In this document: piece by piece, positions 24,067 through 37,507 of the stretch | Layout of the letters: each line of letters starts with the position of its first letter | Numbering within the stretch: position 1 is the first letter of the stretch | DNA from: Turbatrix aceti | Taxonomy: Eukaryota > Nematoda > Chromadorea > Rhabditida > Panagrolaimidae | Assembly: GCA_963969345.1 (NCBI GenBank) | Contig: OZ017767.1 | Span: 3,934,739-3,998,738, forward strand | Length of the DNA: 64,000 bases | Direction of reading: 5' to 3' | Program-made: the position numbers and the translations under genes | Notes under the pieces: model-generated | What the model was told of the DNA's origin: nothing | Database searches by the model: none | Seen by the model: only the letters and a program-made list of their open reading frames with translations

Positions 24067-24402
24067 TTAACCGAAGAACAGGAAGGCCAGCTGGACGAAG
24101 GGTCCCACCTGGAAGCCGATAGTGCCGATGAGCATCGACAGGGCAAAAGCCTTCGAGCGGTCCTTTTCGCTGCTGTTCATCGAGATGTGCGTTCGAAACA
24201 CGGACGTCAAACCCGTGGACAAGGCGTTCAACACCTGGTACGTCATGAACAGGGCAAACGTGTAGTCGTAGAATCGCTCGATTGTCAGGTACACGAGACT
24301 GCCGATCACACCGAAGATTTTACCGGTCACCAAGGCCGGCCCGGTGTCGGCCAGGTAATCTGAGACAAAGCCTGCTGCCGCTGCGGAGACCATGTTCCAC
24401 GC
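24067..24402 (-). pseudogene. Truncated MFS transporter fragment (MFSD8/CLN7-like)
   Basis: About 112 codons are open and encode membrane helices with an intracellular loop, FRTHISMNSSEKDRSKAFAL, followed by GFQVGPFVQLAFLFFG. This pattern is seen in the MFSD8-like expansion of nematodes. The frame runs directly into satellite sequence at about 24403 without a splice acceptor and stops at 24067, so both ends of a normal 12-helix transporter are missing. It is best read as a gene remnant cut by satellite insertion or rearrangement. A satellite-filled intron is less likely because no AG precedes the first transporter codon. Confidence 0.7.
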
Positions 24403-27400
24403 CAGATAGTTTTTCAATCAATTTCCGTTCCGAAAACGATCGGCACGATAAAAGTAATCCAAATTCGTCGTTTTTTATACACATTCTTGGAACTAAATTT
24501 TCGAATTGTATCCAATGCAATTTATAGTTTTTAAGACTTGACATGAACGACAGATAATTTTTCAATCAATTTCCGTTCCGAAAACGATCGGCATTATAAA
24601 AGTAATCCAAATTCGTCGTTTTTTTGACACATTCTTGGAACTAAATTTTCAATCTGTATCCAATGCAATTTATAGTTTTTAAGACTTGACATGAACGACA
24701 GATAATTTTTCAATCTATTTCCGTTCCGAAAACGATCGGCATGATAAAAGTAATCCAAATTCGTCGTTTTTTTGACACATTCTTGGAACTAAATTTTCAA
24801 TCTGTATCCAATGCAATTTATAGTTTTTAAGACTTGACATGAACGACAGATAATTTTTCAATCAATTTCCGTTCCAAAAACGATCGGCATGATAAAAGTA
24901 ATCCAAATTCGTCGTTTTTTTGACACATTCTTGGAACTAAATTTTCGAATTGTATCCAATGCAATTTATAGTTTTTAAGACTTGACATGAACGACAGATA
25001 ATTTTTCAATCAATTTCCGTTCCGAAAACGATCGGCATGATAAAAGTAATCCAAATTCGTCGTTTTTTTGACACATTCTTGGAACTAAATTTTCAATCTG
25101 TATCCAATGCAATTTATAGTTTTTAAGACTTGACATGAACGACAGATAATTTTTCAATCAATTTCCGTTCCGAAAACGATCGGCATGATAAAAGTAATCC
25201 AAATTCGTCGTTTTTTTGACACATTCTTGGAACTAAATTTTCAATCTGTATCCAATGCAATTTATAGTTTTTAAGACTTGACATGAACGACAGATAATTT
25301 TTCAATCAATTTCCGTTCCGAAAACGATCGGCATGATAAAAGTAATCCAAATTCGTCGTTTTTTTGACACATTCTTGGAACTAAATTTTCAATCTGTATC
25401 CAATGCAATTTATAGTTTTTAAGACTTGACATGAACGACAGATAATTTTTCAATCTATTTCCGTTCCGAAAACGATCGGCATGATAAAAGTAATCCAAAT
25501 TCGTCGTTTTTTTGACACATTCTTGGAACTAAATTTTCAATCTGTATCCAATGCAATTTATAGTTTTTAAGACTTGACATGAACGACAGATAATTTTTCA
25601 ATCAATTTCCGTTCCGAAAACGATCGGCATGATAAAAGTAATCCAAATTCGTCGTTTTTTTGACACATTCTTGGAACTAAATTTTCGAATTGTATCCAAT
25701 GCAATTTATAGTTTTTAAGACTTGACATGAACGACAGATAATTTTTCAATCAATTTCCGTTCCGAAAACGATCGGCATGATAAAAGTAATCCAAATTCGT
25801 CGTTTTTTTGACACATTCTTGGAACTAAATTTTCAATCTGTATCCAATGCAATTTATAGTTTTTAAGACTTGACATGAACGACAGATAATTTTTCAATCA
25901 ATTTCCGTTCCGAAAACGATCGGCATGATAAAAGTAATCCAAATTCGTCGTTTTTTTGACACATTCTTGGAACTAAATTTTCAATCTGTATCCAATGCAA
26001 TTTATAGTTTTTAAGACTTGACATGAACGACAGATAATTTTTCAATCTATTTCCGTTCCGAAAACGATCGGCATGATAAAAGTAATCCAAATTCGTCGTT
26101 TTTTTGACACATTCTTGGAACTAAATTTTCAATCTGTATCCAATGCAATTTATAGTTTTTAAGACTTGACATGAACGACAGATAATTTTTCAATCAATTT
26201 CCGTTCCAAAAACGATCGGCATGATAAAAGTAATCCAAATTCGTCGTTTTTTTGACACATTCTTGGAACTAAATTTTCGAATTGTATCCAATGCAATTTA
26301 TAGTTTTTAAGACTTGACATGAACGACAGATAATTTTTCAATCAATTTCCGTTCCGAAAACGATCGGCATGATAAAAGTAATCCAAATTCGTCGTTTTTT
26401 TGACACATTCTTGGAACTAAATTTTCAATCTGTATCCAATGCAATTTATAGTTTTTAAGACTTGACATGAACGACAGATAATTTTTCAATCTATTTCCGT
26501 TCCGAAAACGATCGGCATGATAAAAGTAATCCAAATTCGTCGTTTTTTTGACACATTCTTGGAACTAAATTTTCAATCTGTATCCAATGCAATTTATAGT
26601 TTTTAAGACTTGACATGAACGACAGATAATTTTTCAATCAATTTCCGTTCCAAAAACGATCGGCATGATAAAAGTAATCCAAATTCGTCGTTTTTTTGAC
26701 ACATTCTTGGAACTAAATTTTCGAATTGTATCCAATGCAATTTATAGTTTTTAAGACTTGACATGAACGACAGATAATTTTTCAATCAATTTCCGTTCCG
26801 AAAACGATCGGCATGATAAAAGTAATCCAAATTCGTCGTTTTTTTGACACATTCTTGGAACTAAATTTTCAATCTGTATCCAATGCAATTTATAGTTTTT
26901 AAGACTTGACATGAACGACAGATAATTTTTCAATCTATTTCCGTTCCGAAAACGATCGGCATGATAAAAGTAATCCAAATTCGTCGTTTTTTTGACACAT
27001 TCTTGGAACTAAATTTTCAATCTGTATCCAATGCAATTTATAGTTTTTAAGACTTGACATGAACGACAGATAATTTTTCAATCTATTTCCGTTCCGAAAA
27101 CGATCGGCATGATAAAAGTAATCCAAATTCGTCGTTTTTTTGACACATTCTTGGAACTAAATTTTCAATCTGTATCCAATGCAATTTATAGTTTTTAAGA
27201 CTTGACATGAACGACAGATAATTTTTCAATCAATTTCCGTTCCAAAAACGATCGGCATGATAAAAGTAATCCAAATTCGTCGTTTTTTTGACACATTCTT
27301 GGAACTAAATTTTCGAATTGTATCCAATGCAATTTATAGTTTTTAAGACTTGACATGAACGACAGATAATTTTTCAATCAATTTCCGTTCCGAAAACGAT

Positions 27401-30400
27401 CGGCATGATAAAAGTAATCCAAATTCGTCGTTTTTTTGACACATTCTTGGAACTAAATTTTCAATCTGTATCCAATGCAATTTATAGTTTTTAAGACTTG
27501 ACATGAACGACAGATAATTTTTCAATCAATTTCCGTTCCGAAAACGATCGGCATGATAAAAGTAATCCAAATTCGTCGTTTTTTTGACACATTCTTGGAA
27601 CTAAATTTTCGAATTGTATCCAATGCAATTTATAGTTTTTAAGACTTGACATGAACGACAGATAATTTTTCAATCAATTTCCGTTCCGAAAACGATCGGC
27701 ATGATAAAAGTAATCCAAATTCGTCGTTTTTTTGACACATTCTTGGAACTAAATTTTCAATCTGTATCCAATGCAATTTATAGTTTTTAAGACTTGACAT
27801 GAACGACAGATAATTTTTCAATCAATTTCCGTTCCGAAAACGATCGGCATGATAAAAGTAATCCAAATTCGTCGTTTTTTTGACACATTCTTGGAACTAA
27901 ATTTTCAATCTGTATCCAATGCAATTTATAGTTTTTAAGACTTGACATGAACGACAGATAATTTTTCAATCAATTTCCGTTCCGAAAACGATCGGCATGA
28001 TAAAAGTAATCCAAATTCGTCGTTTTTTTGACACATTCTTGGAACTAAATTTTCAATCTGTATCCAATGCAATTTATAGTTTTTAAGACTTGACATGAAC
28101 GACAGATAATTTTTCAATCAATTTCCGTTCCGAAAACGATCGGCATGATAAAAGTAATCCAAATTCGTCGTTTTTTTGACACATTCTTGGAACTAAATTT
28201 TCAATCTGTATCCAATGCAATTTATAGTTTTTAAGACTTGACATGAACGACAGATAATTTTTCAATCAATTTCCGTTCCAAAAACGATCGGCATGATAAA
28301 AGTAATCCAAATTCGTCGTTTTTTTGACACATTCTTGGAACTAAATTTTCGAATTGTATCCAATGCAATTTATAGTTTTTAAGACTTGACATGAACGACA
28401 GATAATTTTTCAATCAATTTCCGTTCCGAAAACGATCGGCATGATAAAAGTAATCCAAATTCGTCGTTTTTTTGACACATTCTTGGAACTAAATTTTCAA
28501 TCTGTATCCAATGCAATTTATAGTTTTTAAGACTTGACATGAACGACAGATAATTTTTCAATCAATTTCCGTTCCGAAAACGATCGGCATGATAAAAGTA
28601 ATCCAAATTCGTCGTTTTTTTGACACATTCTTGGAACTAAATTTTCAATCTGTATCCAATGCAATTTATAGTTTTTAAGACTTGACATGAACGACAGATA
28701 ATTTTTCAATCTATTTCCGTTCCGAAAACGATCGGCATGATAAAAGTAATCCAAATTCGTCGTTTTTTTGACACATTCTTGGAACTAAATTTTCAATCTG
28801 TATCCAATGCAATTTATAGTTTTTAAGACTTGACATGAACGACAGATAATTTTTCAATCAATTTCCGTTCCAAAAACGATCGGCATGATAAAAGTAATCC
28901 AAATTCGTCGTTTTTTTGACACATTCTTGGAACTAAATTTTCGAATTGTATCCAATGCAATTTATAGTTTTTAAGACTTGACATGAACGACAGATAATTT
29001 TTCAATCAATTTCCGTTCCGAAAACGATCGGCATGATAAAAGTAATCCAAATTCGTCGTTTTTTTGACACATTCTTGGAACTAAATTTTCAATCTGTATC
29101 CAATGCAATTTATAGTTTTTAAGACTTGACATGAACGACAGATAATTTTTCAATCTATTTCCGTTCCGAAAACGATCGGCATGATAAAAGTAATCCAAAT
29201 TCGTCGTTTTTTTGACACATTCTTGGAACTAAATTTTCGAATTGTATCCAATGCAATTTATAGTTTTTAAGACTTGACATGAACGACAGATAATTTTTCA
29301 ATCAATTTCCGTTCCGAAAACGATCGGCATGATAAAAGTAATCCAAATTCGTCGTTTTTTTGACACATTCTTGGAACTAAATTTTCGAATTGTATCCAAT
29401 GCAATTTATAGTTTTTAAGACTTGACATGAACGACAGATAATTTTTCAATCAATTTCCGTTCCGAAAACGATCGGCATGATAAAAGTAATCCAAATTCGT
29501 CGTTTTTTTGACACATTCTTGGAACTAAATTTTCAATCTGTATCCAATGCAATTTATAGTTTTTAAGACTTGACATGAACGACAGATAATTTTTCAATCT
29601 ATTTCCGTTCCGAAAACGATCGGCATGATAAAAGTAATCCAAATTCGTCGTTTTTTTGACACATTCTTGGAACTAAATTTTCAATCTGTATCCAATGCAA
29701 TTTATAGTTTTTAAGACTTGACATGAACGACAGATAATTTTTCAATCAATTTCCGTTCCAAAAACGATCGGCATGATAAAAGTAATCCAAATTCGTCGTT
29801 TTTTTGACACATTCTTGGAACTAAATTTTCGAATTGTATCCAATGCAATTTATAGTTTTTAAGACTTGACATGAACGACAGATAATTTTTCAATCAATTT
29901 CCGTTCCGAAAACGATCGGCATGATAAAAGTAATCCAAATTCGTCGTTTTTTTGACACATTCTTGGAACTAAATTTTCGAATCTGTATCCAATGCAATTT
30001 ATAGTTTTTAAGACTTGACATGAACGACAGATAATTTTTCAATCTATTTCCGTTCCGAAAACGATCGGCATGATAAAAGTAATCCAAATTCGTCGTTTTT
30101 TTGACACATTCTTGGAACTAAATTTTCAATCTGTATCCAATGCAATTTATAGTTTTTAAGACTTGACATGAACGACAGATAATTTTTCAATCAATTTCCG
30201 TTCCGAAAACGATCGGCATGATAAAAGTAATCCAAATTCGTCGTTTTTTTGACACATTCTTGGAACTAAATTTTCAATCTGTATCCAATGCAATTTATAG
30301 TTTTTAAGACTTGACATGAACGACAGATAATTTTTCAATCAATTTCCGTTCCAAAAACGATCGGCATGATAAAAGTAATCCAAATTCGTCGTTTTTTTGA

Positions 30401-33400
30401 CACATTCTTGGAACTAAATTTTCAATCTGTATCCAATGCAATTTATAGTTTTTAAGACTTGACATGAACGACAGATAATTTTTCAATCAATTTCCGTTCC
30501 GAAAACGATCGGCATGATAAAAGTAATCCAAATTCGTCGTTTTTTTGACACATTCTTGGAACTAAATTTTCAATCTGTATCCAATGCAATTTATAGTTTT
30601 TAAGACTTGACATGAACGACAGATAATTTTTCAATCTATTTCCGTTCCGAAAACGATCGGCATGATAAAAGTAATCCAAATTCGTCGTTTTTTTGACACA
30701 TTCTTGGAACTAAATTTTCGAATTGTATCCAATGCAATTTATAGTTTTTAAGACTTGACATGAACGACAGATAATTTTTCAATCAATTTCCGTTCCGAAA
30801 ACGATCGGCATGATAAAAGTAATCCAAATTCGTCGTTTTTTTGACACATTCTTGGAACTAAATTTTCAATCTGTATCCAATGCAATTTATAGTTTTTAAG
30901 ACTTGACATGAACGACAGATAATTTTTCAATCTATTTCCGTTCCGAAAACGATCGGCATGATAAAAGTAATCCAAATTCGTCGTTTTTTTGACACATTCT
31001 TGGAACTAAATTTTCAATCTGTATCCAATGCAATTTATAGTTTTTAAGACTTGACATGAACGACAGATAATTTTTCAATCAATTTCCGTTCCAAAAACGA
31101 TCGGCATGATAAAAGTAATCCAAATTCGTCGTTTTTTTGACACATTCTTGGAACTAAATTTTCGAATCTGTATCCAATGCAATTTATAGTTTTTAAGACT
31201 TGACATGAACGACAGATAATTTTTCAATCTATTTCCGTTCCGAAAACGATCGGCATGATAAAAGTAATCCAAATTCGTCGTTTTTTTGACACATTCTTGG
31301 AACTAAATTTTCAATCTGTATCCAATGCAATTTATAGTTTTTAAGACTTGACATGAACGACAGATAATTTTTCAATCTATTTCCGTTCCGAAAACGATCG
31401 GCATGATAAAAGTAATCCAAATTCGTCGTTTTTTTGACACATTCTTGGAACTAAATTTTCGAATTGTATCCAATGCAATTTATAGTTTTTAAGACTTGAC
31501 ATGAACGACAGATAATTTTTCAATCAATTTCCGTTCCGAAAACGATCGGCATGATAAAAGTAATCCAAATTCGTCGTTTTTTTGACACATTCTTGGAACT
31601 AAATTTTCGAATCTGTATCCAATGCAATTTATAGTTTTTAAGACTTGACATGAACGACAGATAATTTTTCAATCAATTTCCGTTCCGAAAACGATCGGCA
31701 TGATAAAAGTAATCCAAATTCGTCGTTTTTTTGACACATTCTTGGAACTAAATTTTCAATCTGTATCCAATGCAATTTATAGTTTTTAAGACTTGACATG
31801 AACGACAGATAATTTTTCAATCTATTTCCGTTCCGAAAACGATCGGCATGATAAAAGTAATCCAAATTCGTCGTTTTTTTGACACATTCTTGGAACTAAA
31901 TTTTCAATCTGTATCCAATGCAATTTATAGTTTTTAAGACTTGACATGAACGACAGATAATTTTTCAATCAATTTCCGTTCCGAAAACGATCGGCATGAT
32001 AAAAGTAATCCAAATTCGTCGTTTTTTTGACACATTCTTGGAACTAAATTTTCGAATTGTATCCAATGCAATTTATAGTTTTTAAGACTTGACATGAACG
32101 ACAGATAATTTTTCAATCAATTTCCGTTCCGAAAACGATCGGCATGATAAAAGTAATCCAAATTCGTCGTTTTTTTGACACATTCTTGGAACTAAATTTT
32201 CAATCTGTATCCAATGCAATTTATAGTTTTTAAGACTTGACATGAACGACAGATAATTTTTCAATCAATTTCCGTTCCGAAAACGATCGGCATGATAAAA
32301 GTAATCCAAATTCGTCGTTTTTTTGACACATTCTTGGAACTAAATTTTCAATCTGTATCCAATGCAATTTATAGTTTTTAAGACTTGACATGAACGACAG
32401 ATAATTTTTCAATCAATTTCCGTTCCGAAAACGATCGGCATGATAAAAGTAATCCAAATTCGTCGTTTTTTTGACACATTCTTGGAACTAAATTTTCAAT
32501 CTGTATCCAATGCAATTTATAGTTTTTAAGACTTGACATGAACGACAGATAATTTTTCAATCAATTTCCGTTCCGAAAACGATCGGCATGATAAAAGTAA
32601 TCCAAATTCGTCGTTTTTTTGACACATTCTTGGAACTAAATTTTCGAATTGTATCCAATGCAATTTATAGTTTTTAAGACTTGACATGAACGACAGATAA
32701 TTTTTCAATCAATTTCCGTTCCGAAAACGATCGGCATGATAAAAGTAATCCAAATTCGTCGTTTTTTTGACACATTCTTGGAACTAAATTTTCAATCTGT
32801 ATCCAATGCAATTTATAGTTTTTAAGACTTGACATGAACGACAGATAATTTTTCAATCTATTTCCGTTCCGAAAACGATCGGCATGATAAAAGTAATCCA
32901 AATTCGTCGTTTTTTTGACACATTCTTGGAACTAAATTTTCAATCTGTATCCAATGCAATTTATAGTTTTTAAGACTTGACATGAACGACAGATAATTTT
33001 TCAATCAATTTCCGTTCCAAAAACGATCGGCATGATAAAAGTAATCCAAATTCGTCGTTTTTTTGACACATTCTTGGAACTAAATTTTCGAATTATATCC
33101 AATGCAATTTATAGTTTTTAAGACTTGACATGAACGACAGATAATTTTTCAATCAATTTCCGTTCCGAAAACGATCGGCATGATAAAAGTAATCCAAATT
33201 CGTCGTTTTTTTGACACATTCTTGGAACTAAATTTTCAATCTGTATCCAATGCAATTTATAGTTTTTAAGACTTGACATGAACGACAGATAATTTTTCAA
33301 TCTATTTCCGTTCCGAAAACGATCGGCATGATAAAAGTAATCCAAATTCGTCGTTTTTTTGACACATTCTTGGAACTAAATTTTCAATCTGTATCCAATG

Positions 33401-34941
33401 CAATTTATAGTTTTTAAGACTTGACATGAACGACAGATAATTTTTCAATCAATTTCCGTTCCAAAAACGATCGGCATGATAAAAGTAATCCAAATTCGTC
33501 GTTTTTTTGACACATTCTTGGAACTAAATTTTCGAATTGTATCCAATGCAATTTATAGTTTTTAAGACTTGACATGAACGACAGATAATTTTTCAATCAA
33601 TTTCCGTTCCGAAAACGATCGGCATGATAAAAGTAATCCAAATTCGTCGTTTTTTTGACACATTCTTGGAACTAAATTTTCGAATCTGTATCCAATGCAA
33701 TTTATAGTTTTTAAGACTTGACATGAACGACAGATAATTTTTCAATCAATTTCCGTTCCAAAAACGATCGGCATGATAAAAGTAATCCAAATTCGTCGTT
33801 TTTTTGACACATTCTTGGAACTAAATTTTCGAATTGTATCCAATGCAATTTATAGTTTTTAAGACTTGACATGAACGACAGATAATTTTTCAATCTATTT
33901 CCGTTCCGAAAACGATCGGCATGATAAAAGTAATCCAAATTCGTCGTTTTTTTGACACATTCTTGGAACTAAATTTTCAATCTGTATCCAATGCAATTTA
34001 TAGTTTTTAAGACTTGACATGAACGACAGATAATTTTTCAATCAATTTCCGTTCCAAAAACGATCGGCATGATAAAAGTAATCCAAATTCGTCGTTTTTT
34101 TGACACATTCTTGGAACTAAATTTTCGAATTATATCCAATGCAATTTATAGTTTTTAAGACTTGACATGAACGACAGATAATTTTTCAATCTATTTCCGT
34201 TCCGAAAACGATCGGCATGATAAAAGTAATCCAAATTCGTCGTTTTTTTGACACATTCTTGGAACTAAATTTTCAATCTGTATCCAATGCAATTTATAGT
34301 TTTTAAGACTTGACATGAACGACAGATAATTTTTCAATCTATTTCCGTTCCGAAAACGATCGGCATGATAAAAGTAATCCAAATTCGTCGTTTTTTTGAC
34401 ACATTCTTGGAACTAAATTTTCGAATTGTATCCAATGCAATTTATAGTTTTTAAGACTTGACATGAACGACAGATAATTTTTCAATCAATTTCCGTTCCG
34501 AAAACGATCGGCATGATAAAAGTAATCCAAATTCGTCGTTTTTTTGACACATTCTTGGAACTAAATTTTCAATCTGTATCCAATGCAATTTATAGTTTTT
34601 AAGACTTGACATGAACGACAGATAATTTTTCAATCAATTTCCGTTCCGAAAACGATCGGCATGATAAAAGTAATCCAAATTCGTCGTTTTTTTGACACAT
34701 TCTTGGAACTAAATTTTCGATCTGTATCCAATGCAATTTATAGTTTTTAAGACTTGACATGAACGACAGATAATTTTTCAATCTATTTCCGTTCCGAAAA
34801 CGATCGGCATGATAAAAGTAATCCAAATTCGTCGTTTTTTTGACACATTCTTGGAACTAAATTTTCAATCTGTATCCAATGCAATTTATAGTTTTTAAGA
34901 CTTGACATGAACGACAGATAATTTTTCAATCAATTTCCGTT
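24403..34941 (+). repeat. 148-bp satellite, direct array (about 71 monomers)
   Basis: Head-to-tail monomers repeat at exactly 148 bp, occasionally 149. Monomers differ at a few diagnostic positions: CAATCAATTT or CAATCTATTT, TTCCGAAAACG or TTCCAAAAACG, and TTTTCAATCTG, TTTTCGAATTG or TTTTCGAATCTG. The variants recur with a 444-bp (three-monomer) rhythm over long stretches, for example 26.1-27.0 kb and 28.7-30.1 kb, so there is higher-order structure. Monomer length is close to the 147 bp of a nucleosome core. Each monomer has a T7 run. The short frames inside are by-products of a stop-poor monomer and are not genes. Confidence 0.97.
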
Positions 34942-35826
34942 TCGACGAATTTGGATTACTTTTATCATGCCGATCGTTTTCGGAACGGAAATAGATTGAA
35001 AAATTATCTGTCGTTTATGTCAAGTCTTAAAAACTATAAATTGCATTGGATACAAATCGAAAATTTAGTTCCAAGAAAGTGTCAAAAAAACGACGAATTT
35101 GGATTACTTTTATCATGCCGATCGTTTTCGGAACGGAAATAGATTGAAAAATTATCTGTCGTTTATGTCAAGTCTTAAAAACTATAAATTGCATTGGATA
35201 CAAATCGAAAATTTAGTTCCAAGAAAGTGTCAAAAAAAACGACGAATTTGGATTACTTTTATCATGCCGATCGTTTTCGGAACGGAAATTGATTGAAAAA
35301 TTATCTGTCGTTCATGTCAAGTCTTAAAAACTATAAATTGCATTGGATACAATTCGAAAATTTAGTTCCAAGAATGTGTCAAAAAAACGACGAATTTGGA
35401 TTACTTTTATCATGCCGATCGTTTTCGGAACGGAAATTGATTGAAAAATTATCTGTCGTTAAAAACTATAAATTGCATTGGATACAAATCGAAAATTTAG
35501 TTCCAAGAATGTGTATAAAAAACGACGAATTTGGATTACTTTTATCATGCCGATCGTTTTCGGAACGGAAATTGATTGAAAAATTATCTGTCGTTTATGT
35601 CAAGTCTTAAAAACTATAAATTGCATTGGATACAAATCGAAAATTTAGTTCCAAGAATGTGTCAAAAAAACGACGAATTTGGATTACTTTTATCATGCCG
35701 ATCGTTTTCGGAACGGAAATTGATTGAAAAATTATCTGTCGTTCATGTCAAGTCTTAAAAACTATAAATTGCATTGGATTGTTTTTTTTTGACACATTCT
35801 TGGAACTGAATTTTCGATTTGTATCC
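34942..35826 (-). repeat. Same satellite in inverted orientation (about six monomers)
   Basis: At about 34941 the array flips orientation inside a monomer, joining ...TTTCCGTTT to CGACGAATTT. The inverted monomers carry their own variants (GTTTATGTCAAG, AGAAAGTGTC), and one is shortened near 35460 by loss of the CATGTCAAGTCTT segment. After about 35780 a partial monomer returns to the direct orientation and ends at about 35826. The inversion makes a long-range palindrome. Confidence 0.93.
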
Positions 35827-35937
35827 TTGATGTCGTGCGTTACGAACGTTACTCTGGTTTCAACAACGGGTGCACCCAAACCAACCAATCATAAAAGAAA
35901 TCTTCGTAGGATTGTATGATATTATATTATTTTCATG

Positions 35938-36346
35938 GGCGCGGGTGGCCCAGTGGTGTGTGGCGGCGCGTCTACAAGGAAATCAAGGTCGAGGTTCGAT
36001 CCCGCTTGGGCGCAGCGGTCTTCTACAACTCATTCTCATTCGTTATCATCCAATCAACAAGATCTTCGCAGCCCTTCGGGCTGCGGAGATCTTGTCATCC
36101 AATCAAAACCACACCACACCAGAAACACGTCCCGTCCCCTGTAAGAGCTGCGAACTCAGGGTGCACGTATCGCAAAGACATCCGTTCCGGATGGGCCCCT
36201 CTACGTGCGAGTCGCCATCGTCATCTTCATCACCTTCTGACTGTTCATTGTAGTGTTGTATGTATGATATGGTGCGTACGAGTTAGAGAATAAATGAAAA
36301 TGAAATGAATATTATTTTCATGTGCCAATAAATAAATAAATAACAT
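35938..36346 (+). mobile_element. tRNA-derived SINE-like element
   Basis: The head has a pol III A box (TGGCCCAGTGG) and, about 40 nt later, a B box (GGTTCGATCC), as in a tRNA. The flanking arms do not pair into a full cloverleaf, so this is a tRNA relic and not a tRNA gene. A strong hairpin follows: a 16-bp stem with a TTCG loop near 36059-36094 (CGCAGCCCTTCGGGCTGCG core). An AATAAATAAATAAATAA tail at 36327-36343 closes it. The 3' part lies inside the 2,190-bp duplicated unit and is therefore present twice. Confidence 0.55.
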
Positions 36347-37142
36347 TGTTTTTGACGAAAAAAGTATGTCTGAAATTGAAAGCGACTATCCAGATATCGG
36401 AGCCAAAAAACAACATAGCGAGGGCGGCTTTTGAACGGAATCCACATTGTTTTCGGAAATATCCTTGACGTATACGATGTAACTAATCCAGCGCTCTGGA
36501 GTGAGCGGAACAACAAGGTGACGGCGCATTGGCATTTTCAAACGGCTTCTTTTGCAAAGTTTTCCTTGGTTGGCAAGAAGAATGCCGTAAAAGTAAAAAA
36601 ATGCGCAAGCGCTTTCGTGCTGGGAGAATGAAATATAACAGTAATCGCAATCGTATGAAGGGGGTCTTTTTGCCGAATCATGAAAGTCATGCGTCGTGGT
36701 CGTTTTTGTCTGTTTTTTTTTCCTTCCTTTTTCTTCTTCCACGTTTTTTCTTTTTATTTCTTTTTCGTTCGTCTCGCGGTACTACCCAAAAACGAACGAA
36801 TACTACCCAGCTAAAAATTTAGGTACACGGGGTGAAACCCCAGTTTTTTCATTTTTATGGTTTTTTTACATGAAAAACTCCATTTTGGTGGAAATTCATA
36901 TTTTCTTTCGGGATTGCAACCCGATTGCTTGACCGGTATACGGGTGGCATACAATGCGATTATATTCACTATATTGAAGCAACATGTCACCGTTTTCGAA
37001 CTATCGTTACCAACGTATTCGCAATGGCTCAAAAGGAGGTCGACCCCGAAGCTCCGTGCCGAATCCGAGCCTCACAATGTATGTTTTTGAAAACAATTTG
37101 TTGGTTTCGAAAACAATTTGTTGGACATAAAAAAATTTTCAG

Positions 37143-37418
37143 ACTGTTGAGCTCGCGATTGACGACGACACCGTCGATGTTCACGCGACCGATGACGACT
37201 TTGGCGATGTCGAGTACGACGACAGCGGCATATACGATGATGGATCCGAGATGGACATCTACGCTGATGGATCTGAGATGGACATCATCTGCGACCACGC
37301 CACGATCCGCTATGAGCACGACGACGACGACGACAGCGGCATCTGCGAAATCGTTTGGTGTATTTTCGGCGGCCTCCTCGTCGCCTTTCTGATTGCGCTG
37401 ATTTTTTTCATGTGGTAA
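37143..37418 (+). CDS. 3' exon of an acidic, tail-anchored membrane protein (copy 1)
   Basis: After a clear acceptor (AAAATTTTCAG) an open exon of 91 codons runs to TAA. It encodes a very acidic stretch with two DGSEMDI repeats and a DDDDDSGI motif. A single C-terminal hydrophobic helix follows (about IVWCIFGGLLVAFLIALIFFMW), with only Met-Trp at the end. That layout indicates a tail-anchored or type II-like protein with an acidic soluble part. The upstream exon is unresolved: the donor ACAAT/GTATGT at 37078-37080 gives phase 0 only in the frame opened at 36857. The attractive ATGGCTCAAAAGG start at 37024 leads to a stop after splicing. No family is recognised. Confidence 0.5.
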   Translation, partial: TVELAIDDDTVDVHATDDDFGDVEYDDSGIYDDGSEMDIYADGSEMDIICDHATIRYEHDDDDDSGICEIVWCIFGGLLVAFLIALIFFMW

Positions 37419-37507
37419 ATAAGTAAATGAGTAAATCAAAACATGTATTTGGATGATACGACACTAGGGATGTCTGGTACGGCACCCCCCTCCCCCCGTA
37501 TCGGATC

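Noticed and set aside
24827..35758. Dozens of near-identical 60-75 codon frames beginning MKNYLSFMSSLKNYK or MDYFYHADRF
   Set aside because: They are readings of the 148-bp satellite, repeat with its period, and occur because the monomer is stop-poor in that frame.
24403..35826. CRISPR-like array
   Set aside because: Monomers are contiguous 148-bp repeats without unique spacers, in a eukaryotic genome.
35938..36015. Functional tRNA gene
   Set aside because: A and B boxes are present, but acceptor and T-arm strands do not pair properly, so it is better read as a SINE head.
37029..37439. 136-codon minus-strand frame with a VVVVV run
   Set aside because: It mirrors the aspartate repeats of the plus-strand acidic exon.
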